Part shown: positions 30,629-37,565 of the stretch, piece after piece
Layout: each line of letters starts with the position of its first letter
How positions within the stretch are numbered: the first letter of the stretch is position 1
Assembly (NCBI GenBank): GCA_904395885.1
Contig: CAJFOF010000057.1
Span: 1 to 37,585, forward strand
Length of the DNA stretch: 37,585 nt
Direction: 5' to 3'
Source of the DNA: an uncultured Lachnospiraceae bacterium
GTDB lineage: Bacteria; Bacillota; Clostridia; Lachnospirales; Lachnospiraceae
The notes under the pieces: model-generated
Databases searched by the model: none
What the model saw: the letters and a program-made list of their open reading frames with translations, nothing else
Told to the model about the DNA's origin: nothing
Position numbers and translations under genes: made by a program

Positions 30629-30874
30629 TTAAATGTGGTCGTGGAAGGTTCTGGAAATAACCTCATCCTGCTGAGCCTTGGTCAGCTTGTTGAAATTAAC
30701 AGCATAGCCAGAGACACGGACTGTCAACTGGGGATATTTTTCGGGATGTGCCTGTGCGTCCAGCAGAGTTTCCCGGTTGAATACATTTACGTTTAAGTGG
30801 TGGCCGCCCTCGGCAGCGTAGCCGTCTAACATAGAAACCAGGTTATCGATTTGAGATTCACTTGCGTGTACCAT
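30629..30874 (-). CDS. grcA: autonomous glycyl-radical domain protein of split PFL
   Basis: An 81-residue protein equivalent to the last 75-80 residues of a normal pyruvate formate-lyase. It has [19 protein letters not shown] (about 23-41) and RVSGYAVNF (53-61) with the radical glycine Gly56, and ends RTFHDHI. In Escherichia coli the related YfiD/GrcA repairs oxygen-cut PFL. Here the neighbouring pflB lacks this domain, so the protein is probably an obligatory subunit rather than a spare part. The start at 30874 is supported by GAGGAGG 8 nt upstream; the frame is open further without a ribosome site. It lies in the pfl operon between orf86 and pflA. Confidence 0.92.
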   Translation of the reverse strand: MVHASESQIDNLVSMLDGYAAEGGHHLNVNVFNRETLLDAQAHPEKYPQLTVRVSGYAVNFNKLTKAQQDEVISRTFHDHI

Positions 30875-30899
30875 AAAATATTCCTCCTCTATAGTCTGT

Positions 30900-31160
30900 T
30901 TATGATTCTTCTTCCCATTCGCGGGAAGCTGTGTATTCTGGATCGTCCTCCGACCGGTCCATTCCCTCAAACAGTGTGGGAACCTGGCAGGCCAGGTTCC
31001 CGGCCGCACAATCCAGAGAATTCATAGTGCTGATTTTAACAGAAGCGGTATCCATCTGGAGATTGCCGTTATCCTCCGCGGTGACATTCATATGCCCGCC
31101 GTTATTTGACATAAACTGATCAATCATGGCTACCAGATCGTCAATTCTCTTTTCATCCAT
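30900..31160 (-). CDS. radical-less paralog of the glycyl-radical domain (orf86)
   Basis: An 86-residue protein between pflB and the glycyl-radical gene. Its first 30 residues, [20 protein letters not shown] followed by NV, align with [20 protein letters not shown] followed by NV of the radical protein. After that the sequence departs completely: no RVSGYA motif, but [11 protein letters not shown] with two cysteines (51, 58) and an acidic tail. The strong ribosome site GGGAGGAG is 7 nt upstream, so it looks expressed. It is in the same frame as pflB, two stop codons downstream. It could be an assembly, protective or regulatory partner; I know of no described function. Confidence 0.75.
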   Translation of the reverse strand: MDEKRIDDLVAMIDQFMSNNGGHMNVTAEDNGNLQMDTASVKISTMNSLDCAAGNLACQVPTLFEGMDRSEDDPEYTASREWEEES

Positions 31161-31181
31161 TCTGGACTCCTCCCGTCAGTC

Positions 31182-33239
31182 TTATTCGATGTCTTCGATG
31201 TCCAGGTCCAGCTCGACTTCCAGATCACCGGCAAACACCTGATCGTCTTTTCCCAATGCGCCCGGAATAATAGAGAAGGTATTGGAAATACCATCCTGGG
31301 CGTCTTTAAACGGAAGTTTCGCCACAGAGGCCAGAGAAGCGACGGCGCCGTGGCTATCTCTGCGGTGCATCGGGTTGGCTCCCGGAGCAAAGGCTTCGCC
31401 GGCTTTTCTTCCGTCAGGGGTGGAACCTGTATGCTTACCATAAACTACGTTTGAAGTGATTGTCAAGATGGAAGTGGTGGGAATACCGCCGCGGTAGGTG
31501 TGATTTCCTTTGACATAGTTCATAAAGGTGTGGACTAAGTCGCTGGCAATGCTGTCTACCCGGTCGTCATTGTTGCCGTATTTCGGGAAGTCGCCCTCCA
31601 CCTCATAGTCTACTACAATGCCGTTCTCGTCGCGGATCGTCTTGACCTTTGCGTACTTGATGGCTGACAGAGAGTCGGCCACTACGGACAGGCCGGCAAT
31701 GCCGGTGGCGAACCAGCGTGTCACTTTTTTATCGTGGAGAGCCATCTGGATGCGCTCATAGCAGTAGCGGTCGTGGTTGTAATGAATGATATTCAGGGCG
31801 TTGACGTAGACCTGAGCCAGCCATTTCATCATGTCTTTATACTTGTCCATTACCTCGTCGTAATCCAGGTATTCGGAGGTGATGGGGCGGTATTTGGGGC
31901 CAACCTGCTTCTTGGTGATTTCGTCCACGCCGCCGTTGATGGCGTAAAGCAGGCATTTTGCCAGGTTGGCTCTGGCACCGAAGAACTGCATTTCCTTGCC
32001 GATTCTCATGGAAGAGACGCAGCAGGCGATGGCGTAATCGTCGCCGTGGGTTACTCTCATCAGATCGTCGTTCTCATACTGAATAGAAGAAGACTCGATA
32101 GAGGTCTTGGCGCAGAACCGCTTGAAGTTCATGGGCAGCTTGGTTGACCAGAGTACGGTAAGGTTGGGTTCCGGTGCAGTTCCCAGATTTTTCAGGGTGT
32201 GCAGATACCGGAAGGACATCTTGGTCACCATGTGGCGGCCGTCAATTCCCACGCCGCCGATGGACTCCGTTACCCATGTGGGATCGCCGGAGAAAAGTTC
32301 GTTGTACTCCGGAGTGCGGGCGAACTTGACCAGGCGCAGTTTCATGACAAAGTGGTCAACAAATTCCTGAATCTGTTCTTCTGTATATTTTCCGGCCTTT
32401 AAATCGCGCTCTGCGTAGATATCGAGGAAGGTGGAGGTGCGGCCCAGGGACATGGCGGCTCCGTTCTGCTCCTTGACGGCAGCCAGATAGCCGAAGTAGG
32501 TCCACTGAATGGCCTCCTTTACATCGGAAGCGGGCTGGGAGATGTCAAAACCGTAGATCTTTCCCAGTTCCTTTAACTCTTCCAGCGCACGGATCTGCTC
32601 AGAAAGTTCCTCTCTCTCTCGAATAACGTCAGAGTACATGATGGTGCGGGTCGTGTTTTTCTGCTCGATCTTATCTTCGATCAGGCGGTCCACACCGTAA
32701 AGGGCCACCCGGCGATAGTCGCCGATGATACGGCCGCGGCCGTAGGCGTCCGGCAGTCCGGTGATGATATGGCTGGAACGGCAGGCGCGCATCTCTGGTG
32801 TGTAAGCGTCAAATACACCGGCATTGTGAGTCTTTCTGTGTTTGGTGAAAAATTCAACAATTTCGGGATCAACTTCATAACCGTTATCCTGGCAGGCCTT
32901 TACCGCCATGCGGATGCCGCCGTAAGGCTGCAGGGAGCGCTTAAATGGTTTATCAGTCTGAAAACCGACTATGGTTTCCTTATCTTTGTTTAAATAGCCA
33001 GGGCCATGGGAAGTGATCGTAGAAATGATTTTGGTATCCATATCCAGCACACCGCCAGCTTCCCGTTCCTGCCTGGAAAGCTCCATAACCTGGTCCCATA
33101 AATCCTTTGTGTTCTGGGTAGGACCTGCAAGAAATTCGTCATTGCCGTCGTATGGCGTATAGTTTTTTTGAATGAAATCGCGAACATTGATTTCTTTCTG
33201 CCAAACTCCGGTATGAAAATGGTTCCATTCTGGTCTCAT
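31182..33239 (-). CDS. pflB: pyruvate formate-lyase catalytic chain lacking the glycyl-radical domain
   Basis: It converts pyruvate and CoA to acetyl-CoA and formate in anaerobic fermentation. The 685-residue chain contains the catalytic Cys-Cys pair in IACCVSSM (about 410) and covers the usual PFL barrel from WNHFHTGVW to [20 protein letters not shown]. It then stops after a short acidic tail (DLDIEDIE), about 75 residues short of the usual 750-760. The missing part, with RVSGYA, is encoded by the 81-residue gene at 30629. The stop is followed by another in-frame stop, so it is not a single-base error. A good promoter lies upstream. The operon order is pflB, orf86, grcA, pflA. Confidence 0.95.
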   Translation of the reverse strand: MRPEWNHFHTGVWQKEINVRDFIQKNYTPYDGNDEFLAGPTQNTKDLWDQVMELSRQEREAGGVLDMDTKIISTITSHGPGYLNKDKETIVGFQTDKPFKRSLQPYGGIRMAVKACQDNGYEVDPEIVEFFTKHRKTHNAGVFDAYTPEMRACRSSHIITGLPDAYGRGRIIGDYRRVALYGVDRLIEDKIEQKNTTRTIMYSDVIREREELSEQIRALEELKELGKIYGFDISQPASDVKEAIQWTYFGYLAAVKEQNGAAMSLGRTSTFLDIYAERDLKAGKYTEEQIQEFVDHFVMKLRLVKFARTPEYNELFSGDPTWVTESIGGVGIDGRHMVTKMSFRYLHTLKNLGTAPEPNLTVLWSTKLPMNFKRFCAKTSIESSSIQYENDDLMRVTHGDDYAIACCVSSMRIGKEMQFFGARANLAKCLLYAINGGVDEITKKQVGPKYRPITSEYLDYDEVMDKYKDMMKWLAQVYVNALNIIHYNHDRYCYERIQMALHDKKVTRWFATGIAGLSVVADSLSAIKYAKVKTIRDENGIVVDYEVEGDFPKYGNNDDRVDSIASDLVHTFMNYVKGNHTYRGGIPTTSILTITSNVVYGKHTGSTPDGRKAGEAFAPGANPMHRRDSHGAVASLASVAKLPFKDAQDGISNTFSIIPGALGKDDQVFAGDLEVELDLDIEDIE

Positions 33240-33273
33240 AAAGTCCTCCTATTTATAAAAAATCTGCTTGTTG

Positions 33274-33285
33274 CTGGTTTACCAG
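33274..33285. promoter_or_regulatory. small palindrome at pflB transcription start
   Basis: CTGGT-TT-ACCAG, a perfect 5-bp dyad, overlaps the predicted pflB start site just downstream of the -10 box. Possible operator or 5' hairpin; no known regulator consensus recognised. Confidence 0.3.
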
Positions 33286-33288
33286 GAC

Positions 33289-33318
33289 ATTATAAAATGA
33301 ATACTGTATACAGGTCAA
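33289..33318 (-). promoter_or_regulatory. pflB operon promoter
   Basis: On the minus strand TTGACC (33313-33318) and TATAAT (33289-33294), 18 nt apart, about 50 nt before the start codon. Confidence 0.75.
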
Positions 33319-33382
33319 GGCGAATCGTTAAAATAATCTGATGTATAAGAAGAAAAACACAATCCTATCGGAAGATTCTACC

Positions 33383-33411
33383 TTGCCAAAATACTGCAAA
33401 GGTATTATAGT
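33383..33411 (+). promoter_or_regulatory. promoter of DUF1858 gene
   Basis: TTGCCA (33383-33388) and TATAGT (33406-33411), 17 nt apart, 32 nt before the start codon; divergent from the pflB promoter. Confidence 0.6.
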
Positions 33412-33442
33412 GTATATAACACACAAAAAGGAGGAAACGATC

Positions 33443-33646
33443 ATGTTAATTAATAAAGATATGTTGATCGGCGAACTGATCCAGTTGGATGACTGTATCG
33501 CGCCTATTTTAATGAGAGCCGGCATGCATTGCCTGGGCTGCCCTGCTTCTCAGGGAGAATCCCTTGAGGAAGCCTGCATGGTTCACGGGATCGACTGCGA
33601 TGCACTGGTAACCGGCATTAATGAAATACTGGCAACAAGGAGCTGA
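33443..33646 (+). CDS. DUF1858 small disulfide/redox domain protein
   Basis: A 67-residue cytosolic protein. The layout DMLIGELIQLDDCIAPILMR, then GMHCLGCPASQGESLEEAC, with MVHGID and a C-terminal helix, is that of DUF1858, found alone in anaerobes or fused to hybrid-cluster and ScdA-type proteins. The CxGC-like pair (HCLGC) may bind metal or form a disulfide. It is divergently transcribed from the pflB operon with its own promoter, consistent with a role in anaerobic redox balance, though that is inference. AAAGGAGG precedes the ATG at 33443. Confidence 0.87.
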   Translation: MLINKDMLIGELIQLDDCIAPILMRAGMHCLGCPASQGESLEEACMVHGIDCDALVTGINEILATRS

Positions 33647-33667
33647 TAGCAATCTGCTTCTGAGTGG

Positions 33668-33697
33668 GACGCTGCCCGATGGGACAGCGTCTTTTTT
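33668..33697 (+). terminator. terminator of DUF1858 gene
   Basis: GACGCTGTCC-type stem: GACGCTGCCC (33668-33677) pairs with GGGACAGCGTC (33681-33691, one bulged A), then six T (33692-33697). Confidence 0.9.
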
Positions 33698-33842
33698 CAT
33701 TCCGCAGGAAATGTCCTCCCTATGAAATGCACAGATAGAAACCACGCTGATGAGAAGCTGCATCCTTTCAAGAGGATCTGCATACCGCAATGAAGAAGTA
33801 TAAATGTGAACTGTCAGAAAACCACCTTTTTGTTTTTACTAT

Positions 33843-33873
33843 GTCCCGGACGGCCTGAAAAACAGGCCGGACT
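33843..33873 (-). other. hairpin in gene-free stretch
   Basis: GGCCTG and CAGGCC flank a five-base loop (around 33852-33868), with outer GTCC/GGAC pairing. It lies 45-80 nt downstream of the minus-strand orphan promoter and may be part of its RNA. The gap 33650-34060 otherwise holds the DUF1858 and mecA terminators and no convincing gene. Confidence 0.45.
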
Positions 33874-33904
33874 TTCTACCCCTAAAGAGAGATACGAAAG
33901 CAAA

Positions 33905-33959
33905 TTAGTTAGCATAAACTAACCACGATCAAATTATACTTTACTTTAGAGAAAGAGTC
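33905..33959 (-). promoter_or_regulatory. orphan minus-strand promoter with operator-like dyad
   Basis: On the minus strand TTGACT (about 33956-33961) and TATAAT (about 33933-33938) are 17 nt apart. The dyad TTAGTT-(6 nt)-AACTAA at 33905-33922 covers the expected start. It resembles DtxR/IdeR-type iron boxes (TTAGGTTAG half-sites). No gene follows on the minus strand before the DUF1858 terminator region. Confidence 0.6.
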
Positions 33960-33978
33960 AATGTTTTTCTATAAGAGC

Positions 33979-34020
33979 AAAAAGGAACTGCCTTCAGCAA
34001 TAATTTATTGCTGAGGCAGT
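33979..34020 (-). terminator. mecA terminator
   Basis: ACTGCC-T-CAGCAATAA (33987-34002) pairs with its complement ending at 34020 (one mismatch). On the minus strand CCTTTTTGC follows. Confidence 0.88.
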
Positions 34021-34060
34021 CCCCAAATAAGTTCTGCAGAACTAAAATGATGGTATTGGA

Positions 34061-34783
34061 TCAAAGCCCGGCCAAAATCTGCACGGCATTTTCGCGAATG
34101 ATTACATCGTAATGCTCTGCATAATAAGACTCTGTAGCATAGTCATGGCGTATTTTTGTGCCGTATTCAGCCAGTGTATTGCAGACACGACTGAAATCCT
34201 TGCTGTCAGAAGGCTTCTTTAATACGAGAAAATAAGGCCCCTCTTCCGGCTTTTTATAAAGAATGCTTTCGCCGGAAAATTGTCCTCCGGCTGCACGTGC
34301 AGCCTCGCTGATTACATCCAGTTTTTGGAATGTAAAGATGCGAAAACCGTTTTGTGTCTCGCTGCTCTCCTCTTTTTTGGAAGAATCAGGCTGAGCTGTT
34401 TTGGTTTCAGAGGGATCCTGGAGAAGATTCAGGAGACCATCGGCGCCCTCCAACAGCTCACTGGCAAAACTGTCAAGGAGAGATTCTTCCTCATGAGCAG
34501 GAGAAAATTTGGAAAAACGGGTATCGAGTTCTTCCGGATCTTCAATTTTGGTGATCACCAGCATGACACTTTCGTTGGAAAGTGGAATCGCCTCAACCAT
34601 AAGCGGTATATCTTCCGCTTCAAATCCGACCTCGTTTGATGCTTTTTGAATCATCTCCCGAAATAGGTTACGGGCCTTTTCGCTTCCATAAGCTAGTTCG
34701 CCAAGATTTAAATTCCTGACGCTTAAATCAAAACTGGTTAGCGTGCACCGGATTTGGTTTTCATTAATACGTTCTATTTTCAT
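34061..34783 (-). CDS. mecA: adaptor protein MecA
   Basis: A 240-residue adaptor that delivers substrates to the ClpC-ClpP protease (ComK in Bacillus subtilis). The N-terminal domain MKIERINENQIRCTLTSFDL (1-20) binds substrates. A variable acidic linker (about 90-145, rich in Glu, Ser and Lys) follows, and the C-terminal domain (about 147-240, FRIFTFQKLDVISEAARA and YGTKIRHDYATESYYAEHYDVII) binds ClpC. Full length. The start overlaps no other gene; a TTGATA-18-TATAGT promoter is at 34851-34880. It is divergent from the Ser/Thr kinase gene. Confidence 0.93.
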   Translation of the reverse strand: MKIERINENQIRCTLTSFDLSVRNLNLGELAYGSEKARNLFREMIQKASNEVGFEAEDIPLMVEAIPLSNESVMLVITKIEDPEELDTRFSKFSPAHEEESLLDSFASELLEGADGLLNLLQDPSETKTAQPDSSKKEESSETQNGFRIFTFQKLDVISEAARAAGGQFSGESILYKKPEEGPYFLVLKKPSDSKDFSRVCNTLAEYGTKIRHDYATESYYAEHYDVIIRENAVQILAGL

Positions 34784-34850
34784 GGAAAATCACTTCCTGT
34801 TCTGTCTGCCCCATCAGGGGTCCGATTGATTGATATACGTCCTCACCATA

Positions 34851-34880
34851 ACTATACTATATTCTATCATAAAATATCAA
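34851..34880 (-). promoter_or_regulatory. mecA promoter
   Basis: On the minus strand TTGATA (34875-34880) and TATAGT (34851-34856), 18 nt apart, 68 nt before the start codon. Confidence 0.55.
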
Positions 34881-34922
34881 TTGCTATGTGAATAATTTAT
34901 GAAAAATTTAAGAAGTAGCTCC

Positions 34923-34940
34923 AAGTCTAAATAAGTCTAA
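34923..34940 (+). repeat. tandem AAGTCTAA repeat upstream of kinase promoter
   Basis: AAGTCTAA occurs at 34923-34930 and 34933-34940, a 10-bp period on one DNA face, ending 23 nt before the -35 box. Candidate activator site. Confidence 0.45.
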
Positions 34941-34963
34941 TCTGCAAATAGGGGGAGAATAGG

Positions 34964-34992
34964 TTGAAAAGCCGTCTCTTCTGTATTATAAT
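34964..34992 (+). promoter_or_regulatory. promoter of Ser/Thr kinase gene
   Basis: TTGAAA (34964-34969) and TATAAT (34987-34992), 17 nt apart, 38 nt before the TTG start. Confidence 0.8.
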
Positions 34993-35030
34993 GGGGACAC
35001 CAGAGATGGCAGAGGAAAAGGGAGGCGGTC

Positions 35031-36470
35031 TTGAGAGACACCATTCTGTTCGGAAAGTACCAATTATGCCGTACCATTGGGAAAGGGCAAGTCGGGACTG
35101 TTTATCTGGCCAGACATCTTGGCTTGGGGGAATATCGGGCAATTAAGCGTGTGGCGAAGGCCGATTCGTGTTATAACGCGTTCCGGCGGGAGGCACTGCT
35201 GCTGAAGAGTTTGCACCACCCTGGTATTCCAATGGTATATGACCTGGAAGAGGACGAAACCTACTGCTATCTAATCGAAGAATTTCTTGAAGGAGAATCT
35301 ATCAGTGCTTTGGTAAAACGCCAGGGCAATCTTACAGGAAACATGGTGATCCGTTACGGGATACAGATATGTGACCTGGTGCATTACCTGCATTCTGCAG
35401 GAACTGAACCCATTTTGTATCTGGATTTACAGCCGAATAATTTAATGCTATGCCACGAAACCATCAAAATGGTGGATTTTGGGTGTGCGGATTATCTGTC
35501 GCAGGCTAACCGGTCTACGCTCCGCTATGGAACGCCTGGCTGTGCTGCTCCGGAACAGTATACGCGGGAACCGCTGGACGAGAAAACAGACGTCTATGCC
35601 ATTGGTGTGCTCCTTTTCTATCTGGCGACCGGACATCTTCCGGAGAAATCAAATTGTGCAGGTTTAGTGGATCGGGATCTGGCCTTAGGAAGAGGTCTGC
35701 ATGCCGTTATTCGGGATTGTCTGAGTGGCCGAAAGGGACGTGTGGCATCAGCATTGGAAGTGAAACGGCGGCTGGAAAGACTGATAAAACTAGAACCATG
35801 GAGATTCCAAAACGATTCCCTGCCATCTCTGATTTTGTCTTTTGCCGGAAGTGAGTCCAATACAGGATCTACTCATCTGGCTTTGGGCCTGTCAGCTTGC
35901 CTGTGGAAATGGGGAATTCCAAATTTGTATGAAGAACACAACAATTCCGGGCACAGTACGATCATGGCGGAGAGAGCGCATTCTCTCCCGGACAGTGCAG
36001 GAATCTGCCATGTCGGCAGATGGGCGATTCGACCGGACTATGGCCCTCAGGTCCGGTTTGAAATCGTCCCCGGATATCCGGTGATTATACGGGATTACGG
36101 AAGTATAAAAGGAAATGCAGCTTTATCGAAAAACGCAGCCGGCAGGCAGAGATTTGTCTGCGTGTGCGGGGGAAAGGCATATGATACCAGAGAAACCCAA
36201 AAAGCTGTCTATGCTTTTAGAGAGATAGCACAAGTTACCGGGTTGGTCTACAATTTTCCGGAACGAAATTTCAGGCCGGAGAAATTTGGGGGAGAACCAT
36301 TTCTCTGCTGTCTGGCAGCACCGTATTTTGAGGATGCGGGGAAGCCGGGAAGGGAGGCAGAAAAATTTTTTAAACAGTTGTGGGACAAACTGACAGAAAC
36401 GAAAGGAGTTGAACAGCAGACCGCATTTTATCAAAGAGCAAAAATCTTTTTTATGAAAAAGAAACCATAG
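35031..36470 (+). CDS. Ser/Thr protein kinase with C-terminal CpaE/TadZ-like domain
   Basis: A 479-residue protein starting at TTG 35031 (GGGAGG 5 nt upstream). The eukaryotic-type kinase domain (about 8-255) has the glycine loop IGKGQVGTVY, ATP Lys39 in RAIK, Glu54 and DFG at 149-151. The catalytic loop reads YLDLQPNN (130-137): Asp132 and Asn137 are kept, but the usual Lys after D-x is Gln. No transmembrane or PASTA part exists. The C-terminal part (about 262-479) looks like a decayed MinD/CpaE P-loop domain (SFAGSESNTGSTHLALGLSA). The next P-loop module continues in the -1 frame. A substrate could be read by the FHA protein of the Tad operon; this is inference. Confidence 0.85.
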   Translation: MRDTILFGKYQLCRTIGKGQVGTVYLARHLGLGEYRAIKRVAKADSCYNAFRREALLLKSLHHPGIPMVYDLEEDETYCYLIEEFLEGESISALVKRQGNLTGNMVIRYGIQICDLVHYLHSAGTEPILYLDLQPNNLMLCHETIKMVDFGCADYLSQANRSTLRYGTPGCAAPEQYTREPLDEKTDVYAIGVLLFYLATGHLPEKSNCAGLVDRDLALGRGLHAVIRDCLSGRKGRVASALEVKRRLERLIKLEPWRFQNDSLPSLILSFAGSESNTGSTHLALGLSACLWKWGIPNLYEEHNNSGHSTIMAERAHSLPDSAGICHVGRWAIRPDYGPQVRFEIVPGYPVIIRDYGSIKGNAALSKNAAGRQRFVCVCGGKAYDTRETQKAVYAFREIAQVTGLVYNFPERNFRPEKFGGEPFLCCLAAPYFEDAGKPGREAEKFFKQLWDKLTETKGVEQQTAFYQRAKIFFMKKKP

Positions 36471-37018
36471 GCATTATCGGAGCAGGGGCAGGGGTCGGAA
36501 CGACCCACCTTACCCTGCTGCTGGCGAACTATTTAGCCGGATTCCGAAAAAGGCGAACAGCAGTGTTGGAATGGAATGGGCACGGGGACTTTCAGCGTTT
36601 TGGAAATGTCTGCCGCGGCATTGACCGGCAGACGCAGTATTACAAAATACTGGGTGTGGATTACTTTCCTGCGGCGGCGAAAGATACATTGGTGCGATGT
36701 ATGAATGGTCCATATGAAGTGATAATTTTTGATTATGGACGGATAGAGGATGGAAATGTGGCTGAACTGATTCGCTGCAGTAAAAAACTTACGATGCTGT
36801 CCTTCAGCGAGTGGCAGATGGAAACTGCATTCCATTTTTTTAGGGAGCCGCGGAGGGCCGGGGAAGGGTGGTATTATTTCACATCTTTCGGAAGTGACGA
36901 ATCCAGAAGGGAAGCCGGACGGCGGTTACATGTTTCAATATTGCGGGTTCCCTACCTTTTAGATGCCTATGCAGTCACAAAAGAAACTATTAGCTTGTTT
37001 GACCAGTTGTGGATCTGA
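36461..37018 (+). CDS. CpaE/TadZ-like P-loop domain in -1 frame, no normal start
   Basis: The reading frame is open from 36413 to 37018. From 36467 it encodes IGIIGAGAGVGTTHLTLLLA, a good deviant Walker A (GAGVGTT without the second lysine), then AVLEWNGHGDF and VIIFDYG, a MinD/CpaE-like core of about 185 residues. It resembles the C-terminal part of the upstream kinase (both have xGxTHLxLxLxAxL). No ATG, GTG or TTG lies before the Walker A; the first GTG (36563) would remove it. The kinase frame ends at 36470, just past FFMKK. A -1 slip on AAA-AAG (36456-36461) would fuse the two. Otherwise it starts at a rare codon, or one gene is broken by mutation. Confidence 0.6.
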   Translation, partial: ETIGIIGAGAGVGTTHLTLLLANYLAGFRKRRTAVLEWNGHGDFQRFGNVCRGIDRQTQYYKILGVDYFPAAAKDTLVRCMNGPYEVIIFDYGRIEDGNVAELIRCSKKLTMLSFSEWQMETAFHFFREPRRAGEGWYYFTSFGSDESRREAGRRLHVSILRVPYLLDAYAVTKETISLFDQLWI

Positions 37019-37148
37019 TCACAGGTCGGCGCTTTTATTGTGCTGCCGCTTTAGATAAGGCGGAAGCCTGGATATGTCACGGAACCTCTTTGTGTGCAGG
37101 CCCAGTGAACGCTCAGACAGGGAAGACGAGCTATATCAAGGAGGAAGT

Positions 37149-37394
37149 ATGGGGGGAGAAGAAAAGAAAAAGCAGCAAGCATATTTAGAAGGATTGAAGC
37201 GTTACCACGATAAGGGAATTCCAATATATATAGATGGAAGGCCCAGCACAGAAGACGAATGGTATAAAATATTTGAGGTTCGTGATGATGGGGGCTTCTA
37301 CATGGGAGATTATGTGGGAGCTGACGAAGGCTGCTTAAGAGAAATTCGTTTTGACCGGGTTTACTTACACCCGGACGACAGAATCTCCGGCTAA
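37149..37394 (+). CDS. small hypothetical protein (81 aa)
   Basis: An 81-residue, charged, soluble protein with a Lys/Glu-rich N-terminus and a middle IPIYIDGRPSTEDEWYKIFEV, then FYMGDYVGADEGCLREIRFDRVYL. The start at 37149 is set by AAGGAGG 5 nt upstream; the frame is open further upstream without a ribosome site. I do not recognise a described family. It follows the kinase/P-loop genes in the same direction with a 130-nt gap, so it may share their transcript. Confidence 0.7.
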   Translation: MGGEEKKKQQAYLEGLKRYHDKGIPIYIDGRPSTEDEWYKIFEVRDDGGFYMGDYVGADEGCLREIRFDRVYLHPDDRISG

Positions 37395-37496
37395 GGTGAA
37401 AGGGAAGGGAAGTTAGGGATGCCGTCTCAGCCTGGAGAAGCCCCTGACGGGAGGGAATAGTAATGAAAATTTAATTATGATTGTGCCGAGAGGTGT

Positions 37497-37527
37497 GGTA
37501 TAATAACCACAACGTGGTTATTATACC
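37497..37527. promoter_or_regulatory. perfect palindrome with built-in extended -10 promoter
   Basis: GGTATAATAACCAC (37497-37510) is the exact reverse complement of 37514-37527, with an AAC centre. TATAAT lies in the left arm at 37499-37504, preceded by TG-N, an extended -10 box. A repressor bound to the dyad would block this promoter. The gene it drives lies beyond the window. Confidence 0.6.
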
Positions 37528-37535
37528 TATGCATA

Positions 37536-37565
37536 CCGGTTTCTGCGTTTACCGCAGAAATCCGG
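37536..37565 (+). other. hairpin near window end
   Basis: CCGG-TTTCTGCG (37536-37547) pairs with CGCAGAAA-T-CCGG (37553-37565) around a 5-nt loop with one bulge. It lies about 25 nt downstream of the palindromic promoter, so it may be in that transcript's leader. Confidence 0.5.

Noticed and set aside
33509-33790. Minus-strand 93-codon frame as the product of the orphan promoter
   Set aside because: It largely overlaps the DUF1858 gene antisense, crosses its terminator, and has no ribosome site or recognisable domain.
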